Below are positions 36,701 through 47,888 of a stretch of 64,000 nt of DNA, one piece after another. Source of the DNA: Acytostelium subglobosum LB1 (Eukaryota; Evosea; Eumycetozoa; Acytosteliales; Acytosteliaceae); NCBI RefSeq assembly GCF_000787575.1, contig NW_012236520.1:682001-746000 (forward strand), written 5' to 3'. A model generated the notes under the pieces. It was given only the letters and a program-made list of their open reading frames with translations. It searched no databases and was not told where the DNA came from. Made by a program: the position numbers and the translations under genes. Position 1 is the stretch's first letter. Each line of letters opens with the position of its first letter.

Positions 36701-38357
36701 TCCTCCTTGGAGATGTTGTTGCAGCCGATCGGGCATGATGATCAATGACAGTGCAAACAAAATAGAGTTGAGGGAGCCCTGACTCAGGGTAAGTGAAATG
36801 AGCGCCTCCATGGCCTCGCGCTTGATGTGGACGATGTTGGTGCTGATTGCGGACAGCAACCAGCTGGTCAAACTATCGATGCAGTCCTGTGGCTCGCCTG
36901 CCAGTGACAGTGGCGGCAGTTCCTGGATCATCAAGTTGAATGACTTTAGCGTTGGTAGCGAGATACGCTGCTCAAACACCTGCTCCTGCAGCGTCGTAAT
37001 GAATAATCTACATGCTATCCTTATCGAGATTGGTGGCGTGTGCACCTTCTTTGTCCTAGTCTTTGCCTTTGAGTGATAGACAGAGTCGAACAGCTAGTCA
37101 AGTGGGGAGGGTCAGTGAGTGATCGATCACATGATGGTTGATTGAGTGAGTGAGGAACTTACCTTCTTCCTTGCAATCTCACGCTTCAATGCAAGATGGA
37201 TTCGCTTGAGGATACACAGACGCTTCTGAAGCAATGTGGAGTAGTAGGCAGTGTTGACGTTTGATTGTGAGTAGAGATCCTCGAGGATGAGCGTGGATGT
37301 GATCTGATGCGTGTGAAAGGGGTCCTCATCGATCAGATACACGGGGATGTTCTGGCGGTTCCTAGACTCCTCGTGGAATGGGTTGCTGCCTATTGACTGT
37401 GCAGTTTGACCGCCGCCAGACACTGACTGTGCGGTCGAATTGTTTGCGGAGGAGGACTGTGTCGCTGTTTGTTGTGTTGTCGATGAAGCATTCGCTGATT
37501 GTTGAGCCGATGTCGATGATGACTGTGCTGGAGGTTTGCTCGTGGTGCCACTGCTGACACCTCCACTTGATGATGAAGCTATCTCTGTTGAGGAGCGAAC
37601 AGTATTGCTCTTACGCTTGCCTGTTGCTGGTTGTTGTAGTTGAGCAGAGTTCCTTCCGCTTGTGCCAATGTTGTTGTTGTTGTTATTGTTGTTGTTGTTG
37701 TTGCTACTACTGTTGTTGTTGCTGTTAAGTCCACCGCTGGCTCTGTTTTGGTTTGTTGCAACCGATCTAGATGCTTGGCTTCGTGGAGGTGTGCTGTTGC
37801 CCGATGTTGAAGATGATGTTGTTACATTGTTATTGTTGCTTGTGTTAACAGCGCCACCACCTGTTGATGTTGTTGATGTTGTTGATGTTGGTGATGACTG
37901 TGATGATGTGGATGTCTGACCGACTGTACCCGTTGCACCACTACTACTACTACTTGTTGTTGCCTTTGATGTTGTTGTTGATGTTGTTGTCGATTGATCT
38001 GTACCAGAGTCAGAGTCATCTGATTGATCAGATGACTCGAACCTATCCTTGTAGGATGGGAAGAATGACTGTTCAATCTGTTCAATAGCCTTGAAGTGAT
38101 CTGCATCCCTAAAGTTCGAGAATGGTTTACTCTGCAACATATAATACTTCTCAATAGTGAACGAGTCATTAAACAAGTTCTCCTCTGGTATGCCCAGCCA
38201 CACCTTGTCATCGACGCTACATTCAATCAATCAATCATTATGTTTGTTAGTCATTGTCATCTGATCTGAGGGAAAGAGTGTCGTGTTCATCATACCTGGT
38301 CAATGTCAAAGTTCGAGGAGTCAGATCTATCCTCTCCTTTGCCTGTAAGTTACTCAT
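24773..38357 (-). CDS. Giant HECT E3 ubiquitin ligase with SPRY, PH and three CUB-like modules
   Basis: Five exons: 38296-38357, 37163-38216, 36460-37093, 26557-36388 and 24773-26495. All phases join, giving about 4434 aa. An Asn/Ser/Thr/Gln-rich disordered region fills residues ~75-290. Three related modules beginning SPHPY lie near residues 1420, 3410 and 3715 and contain W/F-rich strands (YAFWGYRCNIIGH; WGYKFTVTPI; WGFRFTVTPI). A SPRY domain sits near 2310-2490 (WKYGYGFSGKDG, VGCGWNRKEGKVFFTKNG). An acidic stretch is followed by a PH domain near 3240-3365 (SGNLMKQQKIIKLWKRVFVV). The C-terminal HECT domain has its catalytic Cys at 4378 (AKTCFFTLSLPNYSS). The layout recalls human HECTD4 and Dictyostelium HectPH-type ligases; the PH domain is not in HECTD4. 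It transfers ubiquitin through a Cys thioester; substrates are unknown. 56 residues follow the Cys, longer than in most HECTs. Confidence 0.92.
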
Positions 38358-38826
38358 GATATAAGTATTATATTATTATTACTATTATTACAACAAACAA
38401 AGATATATATGTATATATATCCTTTGTTTTTATCTCTATTGAAAGAGATAAAGATAGAGATATTAGTGTATATGGAGAATGTAGAATGTAGATTAATTAT
38501 TTAATTATAAGTAAGTAAGTAGATTGGCATTGGGTCGAATCCACCACCCGACCCGGGTCGTTGAAGAATCCAACCATGTCTTTGGACACGAAACCAAAAA
38601 AGCACCATTCATCCCCAAAAAGACCCAAACAATCAAAAAAAAACAAAAAACATTGCTTGGATGGGTTGGGCTTGCACCCTTCATTCATTCAATCAAACAT
38701 TCAGTTCAGTTCCAATCACTCAACAACATTTAACCACATTCTTGTGCATAAGCAACAAACAAAGAGTGATCACTTACTCAATCAATCAACCAAACTCGAT
38801 CGAATTAATATAAATAATTTATTTAG
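38358..38826. other. Intergenic region with a complex GC-richer patch
   Basis: 38360-38520 is AT-rich promoter-like sequence for the HECT gene. 38525-38690 is non-repetitive and holds a perfect 12-bp palindrome CGACCCGGGTCG (38549-38560) and A9-type runs; small frames on both strands are not convincing. GGGTCGAATCC at 38532 resembles a tRNA B box, but no cloverleaf could be built. Confidence 0.5.
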
Positions 38827-39327
38827 TTAAATTGATTGATCCACTTGGATTGAAACAGAACTGTTGTTGATGATGTTGTCTCCACTTGAAGCTTCACCAT
38901 TGGTGTATCTACGCTTCTTCAATTCCAACTCATCTTTGTCTTCAACCTCGACATCATCATCCTCCGCCTCCTCAACAACATCCAATGCACGTTTCTTTGA
39001 GTGACACTCATCAACAACAATATCTTGAACATGTTCTTCCACTATCACATCTTCAATCTCCTTGACAATATCAACTTTATCAGATTGTTGTTGCTGTTGT
39101 ACTTCTGGTTGTTCATCCTCTTCCTCTTCTTCTTCCTCTTCCTCCTCATCCACTTCCACTTGCTCCTTGAGCTCATTCTCTATTTGTGGCGCATCAGCAG
39201 GTTGTTGTTGATGTTGTTGAAAAACTTCATCCTCGTTGAATTCATGTTCAATTATCTTTGGTTGCTCCAACTCTGCATCCAGTTCAGCAGCATATATTAT
39301 TTGTTCCTCAACTTGTTCCATCATCAT
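38827..39327 (-). CDS. Small acidic, possibly nuclear protein of unknown function
   Basis: Single exon, 166 aa, starting with three Met codons in a row, so the start is uncertain by two residues. Very acidic: a run of about ten Glu in the middle, and Gln runs on both sides. Two basic patches (HSKKRALD and LELKKRRYTN) could be nuclear localisation signals. Low-complexity proteins of this kind are common in dictyostelids. No family recognised. The AT-rich flanks and clean stop support a real gene. Confidence 0.65.
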   Translation of the reverse strand: MMMEQVEEQIIYAAELDAELEQPKIIEHEFNEDEVFQQHQQQPADAPQIENELKEQVEVDEEEEEEEEEEDEQPEVQQQQQSDKVDIVKEIEDVIVEEHVQDIVVDECHSKKRALDVVEEAEDDDVEVEDKDELELKKRRYTNGEASSGDNIINNSSVSIQVDQSI

Positions 39328-39962
39328 ATATAAATATTTGTATTATGAATAGTATTAATATAGAATATAGAATTGGTTGGAGAATTAAATTATTGATTGG
39401 AATAATAATAGTATACTTTGATTACTAAATTAATGACTTTGGAAAGTTGTCAGGAATGATATAAACCTGGAGGCTGTACCGACACAAACACAAACATACC
39501 CCTCTACTACCAATCTTGATTGATTGATTGGAGGCCTTGTGTATGTAATCATCGGTGCCACCAATACTATTACTCCCAAGAGGGTAGATAAGGAGTGTAA
39601 GTTTGAATCAATCAATCAATCAATGATATACCTACCCTCTTGGTGCTGACATCATACACTAACCTACCCACTCAATCATTCATTCATTTATCACAAATAC
39701 CAAGGAATGATAAAGTGAGCCCCTTTGGCATTAACCACACACACTGTTGGGCAGTTGTGTTTGATCAATCACTCACACATTCACCCCCTCTCCCTGATTC
39801 CAACAAACACCATCACCAATGATCAGTCTCAAGATGTGAGTGATCAGCTTAATCAGATAATGTGATTCAAATTGGTCATGGTCATGAGCATTAAAGAGAT
39901 GGTAACCTATCCAATCCCTATCATATGAGGTCTTGCCTTCCTTCCCTCCTCCTCCAAATCAA
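39328..39962. other. Intergenic region at left edge of the F-box-like cluster
   Basis: Contains AT-rich sequence, ATCAATCA runs and the repeated phrase CTACCCTCTTGG / CCAAGAGGGTAG in inverted orientation (about 39575-39645). No gene seen; it is presumably promoter sequence for the flanking divergent genes. Confidence 0.5.
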
Positions 39963-41395
39963 ATGTCTATTAATCATATTCCCCTATTACTTGTTCAAAA
40001 GATTGTCTCTCATGTCGAGTCAAACATCGACCGCCTTTGTCTGCTGCTGACTTGCAATAAGTTCTTTGAGAATCGCGACAAGCTGCTATTGTTTAGGATG
40101 AGAGCACCATTAAATGATGAGCGAAGAGACCTCAAAGAACTATGCTCCAGGGTGGAGAGTGGCGAGCGATTCTCAATGAACTCGTTCCGTCAGCAGATGC
40201 TGGATACTCTTCGCATTGCCAAGGCAACATATGGCCGCGAAGAGTCCCTCTATCTGGCTGAAGACTGCGAAGATGATGACGAGTACGAGTTTGACGATGA
40301 CATCCAGGTCCTTGAACTGAGTCACGACATTGCCTCAAAGAATACACCAAGGATATCATTCAACTTTATGCAGATCCCGCCCACTGTTCATGTCTTGATG
40401 CTCGAATACTACGAGCAAGTGATTCCGCCCAACACCATCCCGTGCAGCATCGTGGATGTAACACTCGGCAAGCACTACCGCTTTCCACTTCAAGTTGGAA
40501 CAATCCCAGAGTCTGTCACCTCACTATCGAGTGCTCTCATATCACTCCTGGAACTTTGCCACGATCATTGCTACATCTTACATTAGAGGGATCGTTCGAC
40601 ATACCTCTGCTGCCAGGATCGCTTCCTGACCATCTCCAGAGTCTTACGGTCATGACGGGGTGGCTACCCTCCATAAGCCAAGGAGTGCTCCCCTCCTCGC
40701 TCCTCACGATTAGTGGATTTTTCCAAATGGCCGACGATATGCCGCTCCCATGCTCTGTCACAGCCCTCCATTTCAGGCACGGGTACACACCTGGCTCACC
40801 TCTTCCACCAGGCCTCTTGTCCCTCTCACTCGGTCCAGAGAGTGATTTCCCTCTGCGAAACGGCAGCATTAACTCGACAACAATCACAAAACTGTCTATT
40901 CATGGCATCGATATGGATGCAGAGACAGTCATTCCCAGGAGTGTCACCCGCCTGACTCTCTACATGGTTCCCAACTCAGAAAATCTCGCAATCCCAGAAC
41001 ATGTTGAACACCTCGAGTTGGTACAATGGAGCGACTATACACTGCGTCCTGGCCAACTACCCAACAGTCTCAAGACTCTTTCTATCTGTGGTCCGCACGC
41101 GTCCACTGTTAAAAGCATCCCAGCCATCCCTGAGTCCACATACGTTACCTTCCGGCTAGATATAATGGCATTCAAGACACCAAATTCACCGGTGCTGAAC
41201 CACCTTTTGAAGCATAGAAAGAACGTCTCATTCTTTGATGACATCGAAAGACCAGTCATGTTCTCTATAAGTTTCATTGACAACGACACTGACAAAGTGT
41301 TGTTGCTATTTGAAAACGTCCATTTCCCCTCTGGCGGTTTCATCTCGCTGCGACAAGTCTTCAAGAGAGGCGTATTCAATAACCTCCCAACTTGA
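39963..41395 (+). pseudogene. FNIP-repeat protein with F-box-like N-terminus, one frame break
   Basis: Starts MSINHIPLLLVQKIVSHVES, an F-box-like helix (…RLCLLLTCNKFFENRDKLL), then FNIP-type repeats (IPxSVTSL, LPRSLLHLTLEGSFDIPLLP, LPDHLQSLTV, LPSSLLTISG, LPNSLKTLSI). The frame of the first ~190 residues (…GTIPESVTSL) continues as LTIECSHITPGTLPRSLLHL only after a one-base shift at about 40515-40530; no intron fits. The rest is open to the stop at 41395. This is either a recent pseudogene or a one-base sequence error. First member of the first FNIP/A/B block. Confidence 0.75.
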
Positions 41396-42104
41396 CCCAC
41401 ATCGAGGTCTCTCAGCGATGGATGCACTTAAGTAATTGTTTGATTGAATGAAAGTATGAAGAGTTTATATTATATTGCAGATTAATGGTCAATCAATCAT
41501 TGTGGTAGTTGTGTTTGTCATGATCTGGTCGTGATCGTCGTGTTCATGACTGCCACAACTGCTACGATCAAGAACCATGTTATCCATCGCCACAACAACA
41601 GTCAGGGTATTGGTGTTGATACAATCCAATATGTCAAGGAAACTATGTCACTGTTGATGTTGGAGTGAGGTTGTCGTTGATGTGGTCGTCATGGACGAGG
41701 TCATAGTGTTCATCGTGATGGTCGCTACTGGAAAGTGCGTCATCTCAACTGGTCACTGCTCTCACTGGTATCGATTGGACCTGCCTCCTACCTCCGCATA
41801 TGACTCCAGCCGATGCTTGGGCTGATGAATAAACATAGACAACTGAGTTGTTACGTGAACTGGACTTGGTCTATTCGACGTGAGACACTAAGATTACACA
41901 TATGTATATTGTTTATGTTGCTTTTGGTCTGGCGAATATCATCGATCACGTTGGCCAGTATGCAGCCGACATATGTCGTCGCCGTGCTGCACTCCGCGAG
42001 GCCGCACACCAGGTCACGCAGTGTGGTGGACGATGGCAGAGGCAGTAGAGGTAACCAGTTGCTGTTGGAACGTGGACACAGTTATGGTCTCGGTCACCAT
42101 GGTG
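41396..42104. other. Intergenic region between convergent genes in the cluster
   Basis: No credible gene. GTGTTCATGAC/GTCATGGACGA-type motifs recur around 41540-41740 and weakly resemble other spacers of this cluster (51.7 kb, 53.5 kb). It may be decayed copies of cluster genes. Confidence 0.45.
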
Positions 42105-43568
42105 TCAATCAAAGTCAAGACCGATATGGTTGCACTGGAGCGAGATAATTGGGATGGATTTGTTCATACTGATAGCATCGTTGAGAGAATCGATGTAGTT
42201 GTCGAGCATCGCGCCATGTGTTAGAAACAGACTGAGTAGTGCAGAGCCTTGAATATTGTCAAAGAATCGATCACTGACCAGAGGAAGGCCGCAGAGGTGG
42301 AGATGGGATAACCTGCTCTCGCCAATTACATTGGCCAACCAGAACTGCATGAAGAAAAGGGCAACCGACTCGATCTTGGAGCCACAGTGGTTGTACTCGG
42401 GCCAGTTATTGATGCAGGTCAGTCGCTCAATGGATGAAGTTGACAGGCTTTTGCACAGCACGTCAAAGTGGCGCAGCTCGGACAAGATCACATTTGCGTC
42501 CAGGGAGCAAGCGTCGTCTGGGGTCAAGCTGGTCTTTCCAGGGTTCGCGTCCACCAATGCATTGTATCCATCGTGCCAGCTCTCCTTTGCAAAGAGGTTG
42601 TTGGCTAATTCGAGTCGACAGGTAACAGAGCGAATATTGGCCATTGACACTGTCTGAGTGAGCTCCTCCAGCTCAATGGGGATCGTTCCAAAGTCAACCT
42701 CGGCCAGGGACGGTGCAGTCTGGAGGATATGCGCGATGAGAAGACGAGTGTGCTCTCGATCGCCAATGAGATCGTGGTCGTAGCCAATCCAGGACTGGCA
42801 CACATTGACAAAGGTGAATCGGTTGGGTGTCCAAGGTCTAATGATGAGAGGAAGTTCAACAAAGCATGTAGGAGCCAAGTAATGGACTGATTGGTAGTTT
42901 GTAAAGGCTGGATGCCAGAGGCCAGTGTCATCGGCACGAGGGTTGCAAAGGCCTGCATGTGCTACCGTGAGCGATATCGCCAAGAGTGGATTGATTGACT
43001 GGAGTGTCTTGGCAATATTGTCCACTTTGGCAGATTGATGCAGCTGGGCATAGAGATCGACAGTCTGTAGATTGGTGCAAAGTCTGACCATATCGACTGT
43101 GATGGCCGCATCGCTCTCTTGGTCGGTGACATGGACAGAGAGTCGAAGTATGTTGTGTGGCGCGAGTAGTGTGCACTTGCTTCCGCTGTAGACTATGGGA
43201 GGCATCCCATAGTATTGTGGCCTGTTGTAGAGAAAGATGTTGGTGACCATGATAAAAGAGAGCGGCGTCTCGGGCAGCGCACACCGCCACTGGGGCTCCC
43301 AACCGTGGCTGAGATCTAGCGAGAGATGCGTGAAGAAGCGCTTCGTAATGTAGCGGAACCATTTCCAACACACCAATGACAGCGAGCCCAGCAGCTGGTA
43401 GAACTCTTGCGAGTATCCTAGCTCTTTCGACATCAGTGACGCAACAGTGTGGTGATAAATGCTCTCTCTGTGCACAGCAAAGACCTCTTTGAGCACGGCG
43501 AGGCTCAGACACGGATGTGATGGCTCGATCAGAGCTTGAAGCACAAGTCTCTCTAGTGCGGTCGCCAT
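42105..43568 (-). CDS. F-box-like/LRR family A protein, copy 1 (intact)
   Basis: Single exon, 487 aa, start MATALERLVLQALIE. An F-box-like segment reads LSLVCWKWFRYITKRFFTHL. The middle has irregular leucine-rich stretches (LRLSVHV, LQTVDLYAQL, LAEVDFGTIP). The end resembles LRRs (RLSHLHLCGLPLVSDRFFDN; NKSIPIISLQCNHIGLDFD). Related to the proteins at 46122-47723 and 49985-51512 by the VCWxWF(x)(x)(I/V)(S/T)K/R motif and the overall plan, but strongly diverged. I know no named family; probably dictyostelid-specific. Function as an SCF substrate adaptor is inference. It lies head to head with the family-B gene at 44367. Confidence 0.75.
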   Translation of the reverse strand: MATALERLVLQALIEPSHPCLSLAVLKEVFAVHRESIYHHTVASLMSKELGYSQEFYQLLGSLSLVCWKWFRYITKRFFTHLSLDLSHGWEPQWRCALPETPLSFIMVTNIFLYNRPQYYGMPPIVYSGSKCTLLAPHNILRLSVHVTDQESDAAITVDMVRLCTNLQTVDLYAQLHQSAKVDNIAKTLQSINPLLAISLTVAHAGLCNPRADDTGLWHPAFTNYQSVHYLAPTCFVELPLIIRPWTPNRFTFVNVCQSWIGYDHDLIGDREHTRLLIAHILQTAPSLAEVDFGTIPIELEELTQTVSMANIRSVTCRLELANNLFAKESWHDGYNALVDANPGKTSLTPDDACSLDANVILSELRHFDVLCKSLSTSSIERLTCINNWPEYNHCGSKIESVALFFMQFWLANVIGESRLSHLHLCGLPLVSDRFFDNIQGSALLSLFLTHGAMLDNYIDSLNDAISMNKSIPIISLQCNHIGLDFD

Positions 43569-44366
43569 TGTCAACAACGTGTAGTTCGGCGAATTATCTG
43601 TATGTTATTATCTCCTTTGTGTTGCTTGTGGGTTAAAATGAGTGTGAGCGACATGATATTAATAGAATGATTGTGTGAGATTAGTGAACTAAGTCCAAAC
43701 AACTCCACACACCCACTTCCCAAATTTGTCATCCCATCTCCAGTGCCTTTCGCCTGCGGTCCAATCTCTCGAAGTGTTCTCTTCTTCTCCAGCTGGCCCT
43801 GACCACATAGACTACAGTAATGCAGACTCTATCATTATCAACCGCACACTACTTGAGCTAAAGCTCGGCGTCTTTGATTGTCGGTCACCGGGTTCGCATC
43901 GTCACGCTCCATACTACAACATTTCAATCGACCTGTCTCAAATGCACGCTCTCACCAAGCTCACACTGGTCTCTGGTTGTACTAGTACGTAAGTTAGGAT
44001 ATAACATAGTATTAACTTTATAGATATAATTAGTCTAAATGTATGTAAGTATGATATTGTTATTGAATAAACACCTAACTTGTACTTGTTCTTCACAATG
44101 GAGAATGGGTACTATGAACAACAAAATGGAGTGAATGAGGTTTTTTTGAGAAGTACTGTTAATTTCATTCATCAAACCAAGGGTAGTATGTAGTGAGACA
44201 CATTGAGAGATATAAAGTTAGAGACATATAATAATAGATATAGACAGTTCTTGGTTAATTTAGGTTGCAATTCAAATTAAACTTATCTTCAAAGAAAGTT
44301 AAATGATCTCTACAACCTATGAAAGAGAAACAGGAGGTTGTCCAGAACATACAAACGGTGATTGAT
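43569..44366. other. Intergenic region with a short gene remnant
   Basis: 43726-43992 has an 88-codon open stretch on the plus strand (HLQCLSPAVQSLEVFSSSPA; INRTLLELKLGVFDCR; MHALTKLTLVSG). It resembles an LRR fragment and may be a decayed copy of a cluster gene. The rest is AT-rich and serves as the divergent promoter of the family A and B genes. Confidence 0.4.
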
Positions 44367-45668
44367 ATGGCAACTCTTCATCCAACATTGCTCCGGCATA
44401 TCATCAACGTGCTATGGTTCTCCAAGGACAAGAAGTCCTCTTTCTTAGAAAACCAATGTGACAGAAGCGTCTTTTGGACCTCATGGGAGGACGATCACTT
44501 CAAGTGGAAGCTGTCACTGTCCTTGGTCTGCCGTCTGTTCCTCCGAATCGTTGCATCACTCAACACTCGCATCAGGATGGGGTCCAAAGATCTCACTGAC
44601 TACATCATCAGAACAAAGTCTGACACAACACTGTTCTTGATCAACAACATAACGCATCTCTACATTTCCACTTTTGCTCGAGGCACTCAGAAGTGGCCAA
44701 ACCTAGAGGCCAACTCTGTCGACGCCAGCTGCTTCATCGCTCATGTCAAGAAGTTGCTGTTCAACCTGCAAGAGATCACAGCACCCCTATCCTTCATCCT
44801 CCTTCTTGAGCGTGTCTATGAGGTCACAGCGAACAGGCATCGCATCATCTTGGATAATCATCATGACCCTCCCCTCACAAACACTCTGGCACTGCTCGAT
44901 CAGGGCACCACTCATCAGCCCTCGTCAGTGGCAATCTTGGGCCATCTGATGTACAACATCCATCCCCAAGTCGACCGTATCCTGCAGTGCAGCCACTATC
45001 TCGGTTCCAACATTGTCTCACTCAAGTTGGCCGATGGCGACATCGAGGTCGCGCCTCTGCTGATGGAGTACATCGTTCTCAACTCACAACTCTTCTTTGT
45101 GGACGTTCTCCTCGGTCGTCTGGTCAATCTGCAGAGTCTGTCGCTGATCAATTCGTCGTGCAGTGGATCATCCATGATCGATGATCATGCGCCCAGGGTC
45201 GGTTCCCTCGACATTGAGCAGCCCAACAATGGCCAACCAGATGTCTATGTCAACATGCTGACCTTCCTCAAACAGCACCAGGCGCTGAATCGCCTGCGAA
45301 TGGAGTCTTACTGCATCGGCGTGCTTGGCTATCCTGTGATACAGTTCCTGCTCCAGTCGAGTGAGCACCGGATCGATCGGCTGCGAATCAACTCGCGCAT
45401 CATCGTGCCCTGTGGCCGGCCGTTCAAAGTGTTGCACATCAATCGTATGTTTCCTGACGTTCTTTCAGATGTCAAGTGGAGATGGTCATGGCACGACTCG
45501 TTGAGTTGCCACACCAATAGCAGTAACGACTGCGAGCACGACATCCACGAGCTCCAAGAGTTCAAGCAGTTGGTGAGGCAGTCACTCGCCCCATACCAAG
45601 TCGGCTGGGACTTGTTTGACTACAATGACGATGAAGACGATTGTGACCACTCATGCATTCGATCGTAA
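44367..45668 (+). CDS. Family B F-box-like protein, copy 1
   Basis: Single exon, 433 aa from MATLHPTLLRHIINVLW. An in-frame ATG 16 codons upstream (44319) exists, but the start matching the other copy (52044) is preferred. The motif SLSLVCRLFLRIVASLNTRI replaces the family-A VCWxWF segment. Leucine-rich parts follow (IVSLKLADGDIEVAPLLMEY; LVNLQSLSLINSSCSGSS), then a short acidic tail (DYNDDEDDCDH). Very close at DNA and protein level to 52044-53366 across the whole gene, so a recent duplicate or converted copy. Function unknown; likely the same class of F-box-like/LRR proteins. Confidence 0.78.
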   Translation: MATLHPTLLRHIINVLWFSKDKKSSFLENQCDRSVFWTSWEDDHFKWKLSLSLVCRLFLRIVASLNTRIRMGSKDLTDYIIRTKSDTTLFLINNITHLYISTFARGTQKWPNLEANSVDASCFIAHVKKLLFNLQEITAPLSFILLLERVYEVTANRHRIILDNHHDPPLTNTLALLDQGTTHQPSSVAILGHLMYNIHPQVDRILQCSHYLGSNIVSLKLADGDIEVAPLLMEYIVLNSQLFFVDVLLGRLVNLQSLSLINSSCSGSSMIDDHAPRVGSLDIEQPNNGQPDVYVNMLTFLKQHQALNRLRMESYCIGVLGYPVIQFLLQSSEHRIDRLRINSRIIVPCGRPFKVLHINRMFPDVLSDVKWRWSWHDSLSCHTNSSNDCEHDIHELQEFKQLVRQSLAPYQVGWDLFDYNDDEDDCDHSCIRS

Positions 45669-46121
45669 CGAAGACATATCTTCCGACAGAATCTTGTACA
45701 TATGATATGTATCCAAGGTCTTCACGATTTCTCGATGTATATGTTTTACAGATAAAAACACCTTAAAAGGAAAATTGATGAACGGACTTGTTTAATGAAT
45801 GAAAGAAATAAGCACTTGAACAAAGTGTCCCATGTAGGATTTCATGCATACACATCACAAACACCCCTTTACATTATTTGTTCCAATCCTAGTTATAAAC
45901 AAGCAAGAGATAAATAATTATATTTGAAATGTCTCAAAATATATGATTACATACGCTTATAATGATGATTGATTGATTTATTGACTGATCGATTGATTTA
46001 AACACACACGTCTTTTCCAATGCTCATATAGATATGATACAACCAACTCAAGCAGTACATACATGACCTCATCATTTTGACACCCTTACCCTATCACTGC
46101 ATGCAGTCTCGACTACAAACA
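45669..46121. other. Intergenic region
   Basis: AT-rich with TGATTGATTGATT tracts near 45965-45995. No gene seen. It holds the promoter of the family A gene that follows. Confidence 0.5.
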
Positions 46122-47723
46122 ATGGATACAGAGTTCATCCTCTATACTCATGTGATCAAGACTGTCATCGACTCGTATGCCCCCAATACGTTTGGTGTCT
46201 TTGACAATGCAGAGCCGTGCGCCTACAACCACAACGAGAGGGCGTCCGAAGCAATTCTGCTAAAGGTAGTGTACTCACTGTCGCAGGTGTGTTGGCAATG
46301 GTTCCACTTTATCTCGAGGCACTACTGCAGCCATCTGGCGCTGTTCACCGATGCCGATGGCTTCGTCAAAGCCTTCTCCTCTTCAGCAGGCAGGCCACTC
46401 TCAAAGACAACAATCTGCGACATCTTGTATCCGGGATCATGCCTCTCGGCCAATGTGCATCTATTAAACAGCAGGTTCTCTCTCTTCCAGGTGACAAACA
46501 TTGCTCGGCTCTCTCTGCTCATACTTCATGGGGAGGACATCCCACCATTGGCCAACATGATCAGCGCGCCCAACTTTCCAAGGCTGAGCACGTTGGATAT
46601 CCATGCTAGCCACAACCTCTGCCGGCGAGTCGACGAGCTCACTGGTCACTTGTTGCAACACACTCCAGCATGCTCGATCAATCTCACACTCTTCCACAGA
46701 TTCAACCACGGGTTGGGTACCCTCAGCGACCTCAGGCGCATCCCTTGCACAGCACTCGTTCACAAATACGACAGGGTGAGCTACATGTACCCGAGCTGCT
46801 TCTACCGTGTGCCTCCATTCATCAAGTCGCTCAAACCGTCGCAATTCACTATCTTTGACTATGACGAACAACATACCTTTGTGCCCGAGCCCCACATTAC
46901 TTATGGCGATGGCGACGAGCGAACCCACGGCCTCAATCTGATCACCGACATCATTGACATATCCACTCTACAATCCGTTGACTTTGGCAGTGTCAGCCTG
47001 TCGATGGGCCAAATCAGCCAAACGATCCAACGGCTGCCGCACCTGCAATCCATCACATGCCGGCTAAAGATTGATCAGCAGTTCGTCGCCGACATCGACG
47101 ACAATGTCGATGTGTTTCACCAGTTCTGCGTTGCAGTGGCCACCTCCCAGTCGATGGAATCAATGACATTGATTGGTGTGCGCACTGACGGCGCCCAACC
47201 GAGTGCGATGCTATTTTCCTGGCCTGATGTCAACTCCAACCAATTGGAGCTGATGGAGTCCAGTCTTCTGTTGCTGCTTGGCATGCCCAGCCTCACCCAT
47301 CTCAATCTCTGCCGGCTCCCCTTTGTCTCGGCACCCTTCTTGAAGGCGATGGAAACCAACACATCGATTGTGTGTCTGTTCCTCCAGGAGTCGGTGCGGC
47401 AGGGCGCTGTGTCCGACATGCTCAGGGCCAACAAAACAATCACTGCGCTCTCGCTCAAGGGAAATGATCTTGGAGAGCATGCACCGATCGCATCGGCCAT
47501 CGCCACCAACACAAGCATCGTCCATCTTGATCTCTCTGATTGCACGTTCTCGCCCTTTGGCGTGCCGTTCAATGGAGAACGTGATCAAGTCTACAACGCG
47601 CTGGCCATCAGCAACACCGTTCAGAATCTGCAGTCACCATTCCAGATAGGTAAACCAAACATGGTGTCATTGATAAGGTTCAACAACTACGTTTGGATCG
47701 ACAATAAATGGAGCGTGCTATAA
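46122..47723 (+). CDS. F-box-like/LRR family A protein, copy 2 (intact)
   Basis: Single exon, 533 aa from MDTEFILYTHVIKTVID, chosen because family-A paralogues start at the same place relative to the F-box-like motif. An ATG at 46101 would add seven residues. The motif is LSQVCWQWFHFISRHYCSHLAL. LRR-like segments run through the protein (LQSVDFGSVSLSMGQISQTI; SLTHLNLCRLPFVSAPFL; KTITALSLKGNDLGEHAP; NTSIVHLDLSDCTFSPFG). The last repeats look like RNI/LRR repeats. It lies between the two FNIP/A/B blocks on the plus strand and has no matching copy in the second block. Function inferred as ligand- or substrate-binding adaptor; no direct evidence. Confidence 0.78.
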   Translation: MDTEFILYTHVIKTVIDSYAPNTFGVFDNAEPCAYNHNERASEAILLKVVYSLSQVCWQWFHFISRHYCSHLALFTDADGFVKAFSSSAGRPLSKTTICDILYPGSCLSANVHLLNSRFSLFQVTNIARLSLLILHGEDIPPLANMISAPNFPRLSTLDIHASHNLCRRVDELTGHLLQHTPACSINLTLFHRFNHGLGTLSDLRRIPCTALVHKYDRVSYMYPSCFYRVPPFIKSLKPSQFTIFDYDEQHTFVPEPHITYGDGDERTHGLNLITDIIDISTLQSVDFGSVSLSMGQISQTIQRLPHLQSITCRLKIDQQFVADIDDNVDVFHQFCVAVATSQSMESMTLIGVRTDGAQPSAMLFSWPDVNSNQLELMESSLLLLLGMPSLTHLNLCRLPFVSAPFLKAMETNTSIVCLFLQESVRQGAVSDMLRANKTITALSLKGNDLGEHAPIASAIATNTSIVHLDLSDCTFSPFGVPFNGERDQVYNALAISNTVQNLQSPFQIGKPNMVSLIRFNNYVWIDNKWSVL

Positions 47724-47888
47724 TAGCATTAGCCAAGCAGCAACAGCAACAACAAGGCTTGAGGACCAAGTTGAGACAAGAGAAGCTGGCTTCCCACTAC
47801 ATTTCTTTTTGACTCATCGGACCATAAAAGTTGAACTCTGTTTTAGTCTGAACACCTTCATTTTCATATCTACTCCCTTCAATCAAAG

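Noticed and set aside
38532-38545. tRNA B-box-like GGGTCGAATCC
   Set aside because: No matching A box, anticodon arm or acceptor stem could be built on either strand.
41813-42148. 111-codon plus-strand frame
   Set aside because: Runs into the antisense of the family A gene, no recognisable motif.
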